A program made the position numbers and the translations under genes. From CAYLZW01 sp964388085 (lineage in GTDB: Bacteria > Myxococcota > UBA727 > CAYLZW01), in assembly GCA_964388085.1 (NCBI GenBank), contig CAYLZW010000013.1:1-42807 (forward strand): 42,807 bases of DNA, written 5' to 3'. The notes beneath the pieces were generated by a model. The model did no database searches. It was not told the DNA's origin and was given only the letters and a program-made list of their open reading frames with translations. Position 1 is the stretch's first letter. Each line of letters opens with the position of its first letter. Positions 1 to 6,007 of the stretch are shown one piece after another.

Positions 1-354
1 GCTCTCGAAGTACCAGTAGAAGGCGCCCTTCGAGATGCCGGCCTCGCGGCAGATCGTGTCGACGGAGGTCTCGTGGTAGCCGCGGTTCGAGAAGCAGACG
101 AAGGCCGCGTGGCGGATGACGGCCGCCTTGTCCTCGGGGTTTGGCAGACCCTCCTGGCTCAGCTCCGGGCTCGCCTTCGCCCTGGCCTTCTTCGCGGCGC
201 CGCGCGTGGCAGCGCTCGAGCGCGTCGCGTGCGCGCGCTGGGGCGCCGGCGCCTTGCCCTTGGCGCGCGCCTTCGTCGTCGTCGGGGCCGCCTTCGGGAC
301 GGCCGCCGCGGCGCGCGAGCTCGTCTTGTCGGGGGCCTTCTTGCGGGCTGCCAT
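1..354 (-). CDS. TetR/AcrR-family transcriptional regulator, 5' part
   Basis: Partial gene running off the left edge; 118 residues are visible from the ATG at 354. Residues about 1-65 are a Lys/Ala/Pro-rich basic tail resembling histone H1 tails, which could add nonspecific DNA binding. After it comes a TetR helix-turn-helix: AAFVCFSNRGYHETSV, then DTICREAGISKGAFYWYF, where GISKGAFYWYF is the recognition helix typical of the family. The ligand-binding domain lies outside the window. Two copies of a 19-bp near-palindrome lie just upstream, one inside the predicted promoter, so autorepression is likely. The ligand and target genes cannot be inferred. The family assignment is firm; the basic extension is unusual for TetR proteins, which usually begin close to the HTH. 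Confidence 0.93.
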   Translation of the reverse strand, partial: MAARKKAPDKTSSRAAAAVPKAAPTTTKARAKGKAPAPQRAHATRSSAATRGAAKKARAKASPELSQEGLPNPEDKAAVIRHAAFVCFSNRGYHETSVDTICREAGISKGAFYWYFES

Positions 355-363
355 GAGGTTCTC

Positions 364-382
364 GACTGACCGGTCGGTCGGG
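364..382. promoter_or_regulatory. TetR-type operator, proximal copy
   Basis: GACTGACCGGTCGGTCGGG, whose core GACTGACCGGTCGGTC is palindromic except for one position per half. It lies 9 bases upstream of the tetR ATG, in the predicted 5' leader. The same 19 bases recur at 406-424. Such dyads next to a TetR gene usually bind the regulator itself. Confidence 0.75.
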
Positions 383-399
383 ATCGGGCGTGGGCTGCA

Positions 400-428
400 G
401 AGCTAGACTGACCGGTCGGTCGGGTCAA
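400..428 (-). promoter_or_regulatory. Predicted tetR promoter with operator in the spacer
   Basis: Reading the minus strand, TTGACC (428-423) is a near-consensus -35, followed by a 17-base spacer and a weak -10, TAGCTC (405-400). The spacer (406-422) is almost exactly the second operator copy, so a bound repressor would block RNA polymerase. The start point would fall near 393, placing the proximal operator in the leader. The weak -10 keeps confidence moderate. Confidence 0.5.
406..424. promoter_or_regulatory. TetR-type operator, distal copy
   Basis: Exact second copy of the 19-bp site at 364-382. The offset is 42 bases, or four turns of B-DNA, so two dimers would bind the same face of the helix and could cooperate. 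Confidence 0.75.
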
Positions 429-592
429 GCGCGGGTGTATCGGCTGCATCAGGCCCTGGGCGGGGCCCGCGCGGTGGTTCGTGCTCTCGGTTCGTCTCGC
501 GCGCTCGGCGCTGTCGTCGTCGTCACGCGCCCAAGGGGCCGCGCAGGTCGCTCGAATCAGGGCTCTAGCGAGGGGGCGCTGCATCGTCCAGC

Positions 593-621
593 TTGGATCC
601 AAAGATTTCCTCGTGTATCTG
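593..621 (+). promoter_or_regulatory. Predicted promoter of the DUF4399 lipoprotein gene
   Basis: TTGGAT (593-598), a 17-base spacer, and TATCTG (616-621). The start point would be near 628, giving a leader of about 30 bases that contains GGAGGT at 649-654, 4 bases before the ATG. Confidence 0.5.
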
Positions 622-658
622 GGCATCTGCGCCTTTCTGCCCCTTTTTGGAGGTCCTC

Positions 659-1564
659 ATGGCGACTCCTTTCCGCCGCCCCGCGTGTCTTCTGTCCGTC
701 CTCGCCCTCGCTGTCGCCGTCTCCGGCTGTGAGGAGCAAGCGGCCCCGGCTTCCGGCGGCCAGGCCTCCGAAGGCGGAGAGGAAGCGAAGGCGGGCGATG
801 ACGGCGCTCAGGACGCGCACGCCGCGCACGCGGCCGTCCCGGACAGCGCCGCGACCAAGGGTCCAAAAGACGCCAAGGCGCGCGTGTTCTTCGCCTTCCC
901 GCAGGACGCCTCGAAGGTGCTCTCCCCCGTGTCGCTCGCGTTCGGCGTCGAGGGCATGACGGTGACCCCGGCCGGACAGGCCATGAGCGACCAGACCAAG
1001 GGACATCACCACCTCATCGTCGACGGGCAGCCCGTCCCGGCCGGCACCGCGGTGCCCGCCGACGACACGCACATCCACTACGGCGGCGGCCAGACCGAGG
1101 CGAAGGTCGAGCTCAAGCCCGGCAAGCACACGCTCACGCTGCAGTTCGCCGACGGCGCGCACCTCTCCTACGGGCCGGCCATGGCCGAGACCATCACCGT
1201 CGAGGTCCAGGAGCCGAAGGAGGCGCCGAAGGTGTTCTTCGAGTCACCGAAGGACGGCGCCAAGGTGAAGAGCCCCGTGAAGCTGAAGTTCGGCATCGCC
1301 GGCATGACGGTGCGGCCCGCCGGCGAGGATCCGCTCGACAAGACCAGCGGTCACCACCACGTCATCGTCGACGGTAAGCCCGGCGCGCTCGGCACCATCG
1401 TCCCCGCGGACGCGACGCACATCCACTACGGCAAGGGACAGACCGAGGCCGAGCTGCCGCTCTCGCCCGGCAAGCACACCCTGACGCTGCAGCTCGCCGA
1501 CGGCGTACACGCGTCCTACGGCCCCGAGCTCTCGCACACGATCACCGTCGAGGTGCAGCCATAG
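659..1564 (+). CDS. Lipoprotein with two tandem DUF4399 domains
   Basis: A 301-residue predicted lipoprotein of unknown biochemical function. The start at 659 is chosen because GGAGGT lies 4 bases upstream and it opens directly into a signal peptide with a lipobox (VSGC, Cys24). A small Ala/Glu/Gly-rich linker follows. Two repeats of about 100 residues then occupy roughly 78-180 and 190-300. Each carries VFF..P.D....SPV.L.FG, GHHH(L/V)IVDG, HIHYG.GQTEA, PGKHTLTLQ.ADG and ITVEV. These match DUF4399, usually a single-domain periplasmic protein; the His-rich GHHH and HIHYG motifs suggest a metal or a polar ligand, which is inference. The tandem duplication is the odd feature. It sits downstream of its own predicted promoter, divergent from tetR. 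Confidence 0.9.
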   Translation: MATPFRRPACLLSVLALAVAVSGCEEQAAPASGGQASEGGEEAKAGDDGAQDAHAAHAAVPDSAATKGPKDAKARVFFAFPQDASKVLSPVSLAFGVEGMTVTPAGQAMSDQTKGHHHLIVDGQPVPAGTAVPADDTHIHYGGGQTEAKVELKPGKHTLTLQFADGAHLSYGPAMAETITVEVQEPKEAPKVFFESPKDGAKVKSPVKLKFGIAGMTVRPAGEDPLDKTSGHHHVIVDGKPGALGTIVPADATHIHYGKGQTEAELPLSPGKHTLTLQLADGVHASYGPELSHTITVEVQP

Positions 1565-1593
1565 CCGGCCCCGCGGAGGGCGCGCTGGTCGTC

Positions 1594-1782
1594 GTGCCGT
1601 CGCGTCCCGCCATCGGCGTGGCGCGCCTCGAGCGATGGTTGCCGAGCGCGGACGCTCCCGTCCGCGCGCGCCTGTTCTGTTACGACGACGGCCTCTTCGT
1701 CATCGTGCCCGCCGCGGACATCGCCCCCGCCCCGCCCGGTGTCTGGCGCAAGGGCGGAGGCGATGCTGCCCGCCACGGCTGA
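1594..1782 (+). CDS. Possible small protein (GTG start)
   Basis: A 62-residue frame beginning GTG at 1594, 29 bases after the DUF4399 stop. Third positions are almost all G or C, as in neighbouring genes, and the stretch RARLFCYDDGLFVIVPA looks like a beta-strand rather than an antisense shadow. GGAGGG at 1575-1580 is a candidate ribosome-binding site but about 13 bases away, so the exact start is uncertain. It resembles no family I recognise. If real it would be translated from the same transcript as the lipoprotein. Confidence 0.4.
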   Translation: MPSRPAIGVARLERWLPSADAPVRARLFCYDDGLFVIVPAADIAPAPPGVWRKGGGDAARHG

Positions 1783-1791
1783 CGGCGAGGC

Positions 1792-2433
1792 TCACATATC
1801 GCTGAGTCGCTCGACGTCGAAGGCGCCCGAGAGATCGAGCGTGCCACCGGCGCCCTCGAGCAGGCTCGCGTCGAAGTAGCCGCGGATGCGTCCGCCCACC
1901 TCGTCATAGGTCTCGACCACGACGCTGCAGGCCGCGCCCTCGGGTCGCGTCGAATAGAGCAGCGGCGCGCCGGCGCCGTCACGCGCGTTGTAGGAGATGA
2001 GCGCGTCCGTGCCGCAGGTGTAGGTGCCGGCGCCGCCGCCGTCGAAGCGCACGGCGATGGACTCGGCGCCGACCTCGAGCACGCGCGCGCCGCCGACCAT
2101 GGTGCCGTTGATGTCCGCGCGCCAGCGCCCCGTCGCGCCGACGAACTGAGCGCCGCCCGCCGCGTCGGTGTTGATGGCGTCGAGGACGTAATCGACGTCC
2201 GGCCCGTCACCCCCCTCACCGGCGTCGTCGCCGTCCTCGCCGGCGTCGTCGTCGTCCTCGCCGGCGTCGTCATCGTCGCCGCCGTCCAGCAGACCGCCGT
2301 CGCCGAACACGTCCTCGAAGAGCGCCCCGGCGTCGTCATCTCCGCCGCCGTCGCCGCCGCAGGCAGCGAAGCCGACCACGACGACGGGAGCGAGGCTGAG
2401 GCGCAAGAGTCGTAAAGAGCTGAAGCGAACCAT
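1792..2433 (-). CDS. Hypothetical acidic lipoprotein
   Basis: 213 residues from the ATG at 2433, which follows AAGGGAGG with good spacing; longer upstream frames are ignored for that reason. A signal peptide ends in a lipobox (GFAAC). Next comes an acidic low-complexity linker of repeated DDDDAGED/DGDDAGE units, about residues 30-75, and then a globular domain of about 135 residues starting near YVLDAINTD. That domain has several beta-rich stretches (WRADINGTMVGGARVLEVGA, IRGYFDASL, LDLSGAFDVERL), consistent with a secreted beta-sandwich of unknown role. The fold recalls DUF6252-like lipoproteins, but I cannot assign it. The linker probably lifts the domain off the membrane. Confidence 0.8.
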   Translation of the reverse strand: MVRFSSLRLLRLSLAPVVVVGFAACGGDGGGDDDAGALFEDVFGDGGLLDGGDDDDAGEDDDDAGEDGDDAGEGGDGPDVDYVLDAINTDAAGGAQFVGATGRWRADINGTMVGGARVLEVGAESIAVRFDGGGAGTYTCGTDALISYNARDGAGAPLLYSTRPEGAACSVVVETYDEVGGRIRGYFDASLLEGAGGTLDLSGAFDVERLSDM

Positions 2434-2829
2434 TGTGTAACCTCCCTTGAGCTTCGACTGGCATAGCGACCGAGCGCGACGCCCAAGGGCCCACTGCTGT
2501 GACTTTCGTCGTCGAGAGAACGCGTTGCGCGGTGTGCTCGCGCGCGCGACGCAAGCGCTGTCGTTCGAGCACATTCGGCGTGCGCCGCTTGCCACTTCGC
2601 GCCGCTCGAATGTCGAAAGGGCAGCGTCGTCCTGGATCAGCACGCGGATCTACTTGCGGATCCGCCGCGCGCTCGGGTAAGCGCCCGCGTCCGCGCCGTC
2701 GGTCGAGCGCCGCCTCTCGTCGAGGACGGCGCGCTGACACCGAGGTGGAACGGGAAGCGAAGGGCCGTGGCCGCGCGCTATCGGAAGGAGCTCGACGCCC
2801 CTCTCCGCCGGCTGAGCCGGCAGCGAGGC
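2434..2829. other. Non-coding stretch upstream of the acidic lipoprotein
   Basis: About 400 bases with the ribosome-binding site of the 2433 gene at the left end. Open frames across it look like random GC-rich sequence without start signals. Small inverted repeats are present: GCGGATC (2644-2650) with GATCCGC (2659-2665), and a tight dyad at 2807-2821. Confidence 0.5.
2807..2821 (-). terminator. Candidate hairpin after the 3243-2830 gene
   Basis: GCCGGC-TGA-GCCGGC, a 6-bp GC stem with a 3-base loop, starting 8 bases past the stop codon of the minus-strand gene. There is no T tract, so intrinsic termination is uncertain. Confidence 0.35.
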
Positions 2830-3243
2830 TCAGCCTCCCTCGAGGTACTTCGCGCGCTTCTTCTGGATGTTCTGGATGATCTTCGTGACCGTCACGATGT
2901 CACCCGAGTACACGCGATCGACGAGCTTGGTGTCGGCGAGCAGGTGCAGCGCCTCATCGATGGCTTGCGCGCTCGTGGCCGAGCCGCGGTTCGGGAACAG
3001 CGCCTCCCACACGGCGTACTTCGACAGCGGCCGGAGGTGGCTGTCCATGAAGCGCTGGAAATCGGAGCCGGGGCGATGATCGATGCGCTGCCCGGTGCGG
3101 CGCTTCTGCGCGCGGTAGGTCTCGTAATACAGCTCGCAGAGGCTCTCCGCGGCCTCGTAGCGCCAAGCGTCGTCCGCGCCGTCTCCGCCGGCCTTCTTGC
3201 GCTCGTTGTCGTCGTCTTCCAGGAGCTGTTGCCAGTCGACCAT
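2830..3243 (-). CDS. Hypothetical protein, mostly alpha-helical
   Basis: 137 residues from the ATG at 3243, with GGAGA about 9 bases upstream. There is no signal peptide, membrane segment or known motif. The N-terminus is acidic (LLEDDDNERKKAG) and the rest reads as amphipathic helices: ESLCELYYETYRAQKRR, DFQRFMDSHLRPLSKYAVW, AIDEALHLLADTKLVDRV, and a basic C-terminal helix, TKIIQNIQKKRAKYL. Codon composition and the clear start support a real cytoplasmic protein. It stands alone, convergent with nothing, between the lipoprotein and the FAH-family gene. I do not recognise the family. Confidence 0.75.
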   Translation of the reverse strand: MVDWQQLLEDDDNERKKAGGDGADDAWRYEAAESLCELYYETYRAQKRRTGQRIDHRPGSDFQRFMDSHLRPLSKYAVWEALFPNRGSATSAQAIDEALHLLADTKLVDRVYSGDIVTVTKIIQNIQKKRAKYLEGG

Positions 3244-3404
3244 CGATGAAAGTCTCCGCCGGCCCGGCGTGCAAACCCCCCGTGGGCCGCGAGCGGGGAC
3301 AATAACGTCGAACGCCTCGCGGCGCAGCTTTCCGAACCAATTGGGTCGTCTTTTCAGTGCTGTTCGGCGCGGTCGATCCGCGCCCGGGTGCCGGAGGCTC
3401 GCCC

Positions 3405-4214
3405 TCAGCGGTGACGCGCCGTTGGCTCCGCGAGCTCCTCGTCGCGCACCGGGTTCTCGAGCGCGCCGAGGCCCGAGATGCTGACGCGCACGACCTGCCC
3501 GCGCTCGAGCGGTCCGACCCCCTCGGGCGTTCCGGTCAACACCACGTCGCCCGGCTCGAGCGTCATGACGCGGGAGATGAACGAGAGCAGCGGCACCACC
3601 GGGAAGATCATGTCGGCGGTGCTCGCCTCCTGGCGCACCTGGCCATCGACGGTGACCTGCAGCGTCAGGGCTTGTGGGTCCCGCACCTCATCCGCGGAGA
3701 CGAGCGCGGGCCCGAGCGGGCAGAACGTGTCGAAGCCCTTCGCGCGCGTGAACTTGTTCTCTTTGCGCTGCAGATCGCGCGCGGTGACGTCGTTGCCGAT
3801 GGTGTAGCCGAGCAGCGCGGCGCGGGCATCCGCCTCGTTCGCGTGGCGCAGCCGGCGGCCGATGACGACGGCGAGCTCGCCCTCGTGGTGTACCAGCGAG
3901 GACATGTGCACCGGCCGCACGATGCTCGCGCCCGGCCCGATGAGCGACGACGGCGGCTTCAAGAACAGCAGCGGCTCGGCGGGGACGTCGTTGCCGAGCT
4001 CCTTCGCGTGCGCGGCGTAGTTCCGGCCGACACAGACGACCTTCGTCGGCGCCGCGGGCGCGAGCACCCGCGCGTCGCCGGCCATCGCCTCGCGCACGAC
4101 GTGGGTCCCGCCTTCGCACCACGGCGCAGCCGAGAGGACGGCCAGCCGATCGCCCTTGTCGTCGGCCCACACGGGCTCACGCTCACCAGGAAGCAGCACG
4201 CGGACGAGACGCAT
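3405..4214 (-). CDS. Fumarylacetoacetate hydrolase (FAH) family protein
   Basis: 269 residues. The family includes acylpyruvases, oxaloacetate decarboxylases and 2-hydroxyhepta-2,4-diene-1,7-dioate isomerases, all Mg/Mn-dependent. The FAH core begins near TKVVCVGRNYAAHAKELG; metal ligands are the two Glu in HHEGELAVVIG and the Asp in GYTIGNDVTARD, and the family ending appears as GDVVLTGTPEGVGPL. The short N-terminal segment resembles FAHD1-like enzymes. The ATG at 4214 is preferred because GGAG lies 6 bases upstream; an in-frame ATG at 4238 exists only because of a tandem duplication across the dapB stop. It is last in a run with dapA and dapB, but no lysine-pathway role follows from the family. 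The exact substrate cannot be told. Confidence 0.92.
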   Translation of the reverse strand: MRLVRVLLPGEREPVWADDKGDRLAVLSAAPWCEGGTHVVREAMAGDARVLAPAAPTKVVCVGRNYAAHAKELGNDVPAEPLLFLKPPSSLIGPGASIVRPVHMSSLVHHEGELAVVIGRRLRHANEADARAALLGYTIGNDVTARDLQRKENKFTRAKGFDTFCPLGPALVSADEVRDPQALTLQVTVDGQVRQEASTADMIFPVVPLLSFISRVMTLEPGDVVLTGTPEGVGPLERGQVVRVSISGLGALENPVRDEELAEPTARHR

Positions 4215-4221
4215 CCATGAC

Positions 4222-4253
4222 TCCGTGTCGCCGGTCATCCGTGTCGCCGGTCA
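4222..4253. repeat. 16-bp perfect tandem duplication at the dapB stop
   Basis: TCCGTGTCGCCGGTCA occurs at 4222-4237 and immediately again at 4238-4253. The second copy contains the dapB stop codon, and the junction creates an extra ATG in frame with the FAH gene. Confidence 0.95.
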
Positions 4254-5075
4254 GAGCGAGAGGCCGAGGACGTCGCGCATGGCGTAGCGCCCGGCGGGCT
4301 TGTCGTGCAGCCAACGCGCCGCGCGTAGGGCGCCGGCCGCGAAGATGCGCCGGTCGGTGGCGCGGTGCGTGAGCTCTACGCGCTCGCCCTCGAGGAAGAG
4401 GTACACCGTGTGCTCGCCCGCGACGTCGCCGCCGCGCACGCCGAAGATCCCGATCTCGCCCTCCTGGCGCGGTGCGTCTCCCGAGCGCTCGGTGCGCTTC
4501 TTCTCGTCGAGCTGCTCCCCCCTGCCTTGCGCGATGGCGCGCCCGAGCGACAGCGCGGTGCCGCTCGGCGAGTCGCGCTTGTGCCGGTGGTGCAGCTCCA
4601 CGATCTCTACGTCGGCGTCCGGCAGCGCTTGGGCAGCGATGCGCGAGAGCTCCATGAGCAGGTTTGGTCCGAGCGCGCAGTTCGACGCCACGAGCACGGG
4701 CACCGCGCTGGCCGCCTCGTCGAGCGCCCGCTCGGCGGCGCGCGAGAGCCCCGTGGTGCCCACGACGAGCCCGAGGCCGAAGTTGCGCGCGCACGCCGCG
4801 TGTACCTCGGTGAGCTCGGGGCGCGTGAAGTCGATGAGCACCGCCGCCCGCCGCTCGGCCTCCTCGAGCGTCGAGAGCGCGTCGTCGAGCCGCGGGGACG
4901 CGAGCACGCCGACGGCCGCGCCGCCGCACAGCACGCCGACGTCGGCGCCGACCGCGTCGCTGCCGGGGCGCGCGCTGGCGGCGACGAGCTCGTGACGTTC
5001 GTCGCCGAGCGCCTCGCGCGCGATGAGGCGCCCCATGCGTCCGGCGACCCCGGGGACGACGACGCGGACGGTCAC
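4251..5075 (-). CDS. dapB: 4-hydroxy-tetrahydrodipicolinate reductase DapB
   Basis: 274 residues. Catalyses the NAD(P)H-dependent reduction of 4-hydroxy-tetrahydrodipicolinate in the diaminopimelate/lysine pathway. The Rossmann nucleotide site is VVVPGVAGRMGRLIA at the N-terminus; the catalytic signature is ELHHRHKRDSPSGTAL with the conserved His pair and Lys; ASNCALGPN and the C-terminal HRATDRRIFAAGAL also match. Translation starts at GTG (5075), overlapping the dapA stop by four bases (GTGA), so the two are translationally coupled. Length is typical. Confidence 0.97.
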   Translation of the reverse strand: MTVRVVVPGVAGRMGRLIAREALGDERHELVAASARPGSDAVGADVGVLCGGAAVGVLASPRLDDALSTLEEAERRAAVLIDFTRPELTEVHAACARNFGLGLVVGTTGLSRAAERALDEAASAVPVLVASNCALGPNLLMELSRIAAQALPDADVEIVELHHRHKRDSPSGTALSLGRAIAQGRGEQLDEKKRTERSGDAPRQEGEIGIFGVRGGDVAGEHTVYLFLEGERVELTHRATDRRIFAAGALRAARWLHDKPAGRYAMRDVLGLSL

Positions 5076-6007
5076 GCCGGGTATCCGGCCTCTGCGAGGC
5101 TGGCCTTGAGCTGTGCCTTCTCGGCGTCGTCGAGCGGCGCGAGCGGGAGGCGGAAGACCTCCTTCATCTTGCCGCGCCAGGCGAGCGCCGTCTTCACGGG
5201 GATCGGGTTCGCGCGGAAGAACAGCGCCGGCTGCAGCGGGCTCACCTTGCGCGAGAGGCGCGCCGCCTCGCTGGTGTCGCGCGCGCGCCAGGCCGCGAAC
5301 ATGGCCGCGAGGTCCTTGGCGCAGAGGTGCGAGATGACGCTGATGACGCCGTGTCCGCCCTGCGCGAGCAGCGTGAGCACGTGGCTGTCCTCGCCCGAGA
5401 GCACGGCGAAGTCATCACGCACGGCGGCCGTGCGCCGAAGGATCTCCTCGCTGCGCTGCGTGGAGCCCGTGGCCTCCTTGATGGCGACGACGTCCTTCAC
5501 GTCGCGCGCGAGGCGCTCGACGGTGGCCGGCAGGAGATCGACGCCGGTGCGGCCGGGCACGTTGTAGAGCACGACCGGCAAGGACGCCGAGGCGCACACC
5601 GCGCGGAAGTGCTGATAGAGGCCCTCCTGCGTTGGCTTGTTGTACCAGGGCGTCACGTGCAGAGCGCCATCGACGCCGAGCTCCTTGACCATGCGGTGCA
5701 GCTCGACGGCGCGGTCGGTGCTGTTGTTGCCCGCGCCCGCCAGAACGGGGACGCGGCCCTTCACCTGCTCCACGCAAGCCTTGACGACGCTGAGGTGCTC
5801 TTCGACGGTGAGCGTCGCCGCCTCGCCCGTGGTGCCGCAGGGCACGAGCCCGTCGACGCCGTCCGCGATCTGCTCCTCGATGAGCGCGCGGTAGGACTCG
5901 AGGTCCAGGCTGCCGTCGTCGTGAAAGGGCGTCACCAGCGCGGTGTAGACGCCGGAAAAGAGCGTCTGTTCGCTCGCGCGAGCGCTACGCGATTGCGGTT
6001 CGGTCAT
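5072..6007 (-). CDS. dapA: 4-hydroxy-tetrahydrodipicolinate synthase DapA
   Basis: 311 residues, class I TIM-barrel aldolase condensing pyruvate with aspartate semialdehyde at the first committed step of the diaminopimelate branch. Visible motifs are GVYTALVTPFHDDG, the pyruvate-binding PCGTTGEAATL, the Tyr in HVTPWYNKPTQEGLY, the hydroxyl-relay region VVLYNVPGRTGVDL and the Schiff-base Lys in VVAIKEATGS. An extra N-terminal segment of about 20 residues precedes the barrel. The ATG at 6007 overlaps the stop of the upstream zinc-ribbon/TPR gene (ATGA), placing an essential biosynthetic gene under that gene's translation. Longer upstream frames lie inside the TPR gene and are not used. Confidence 0.97.
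   Translation of the reverse strand: MTEPQSRSARASEQTLFSGVYTALVTPFHDDGSLDLESYRALIEEQIADGVDGLVPCGTTGEAATLTVEEHLSVVKACVEQVKGRVPVLAGAGNNSTDRAVELHRMVKELGVDGALHVTPWYNKPTQEGLYQHFRAVCASASLPVVLYNVPGRTGVDLLPATVERLARDVKDVVAIKEATGSTQRSEEILRRTAAVRDDFAVLSGEDSHVLTLLAQGGHGVISVISHLCAKDLAAMFAAWRARDTSEAARLSRKVSPLQPALFFRANPIPVKTALAWRGKMKEVFRLPLAPLDDAEKAQLKASLAEAGYPA

Larger units (their letters stand above)
355..658. other. Intergenic region between tetR and the DUF4399 gene
   Basis: It holds the tetR operators and promoter in its left third and a predicted plus-strand promoter at 593-621. The central part (about 430-590) shows no convincing gene; open frames there have no ribosome-binding site. Confidence 0.6.

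Noticed and set aside
2447..2680. A 77-residue plus-strand frame upstream of the acidic lipoprotein
   Set aside because: No ribosome-binding site and an Arg-rich, random-looking sequence.
2807..2821. Strong intrinsic terminator
   Set aside because: A hairpin without a T tract; reported as a low-confidence terminator only.
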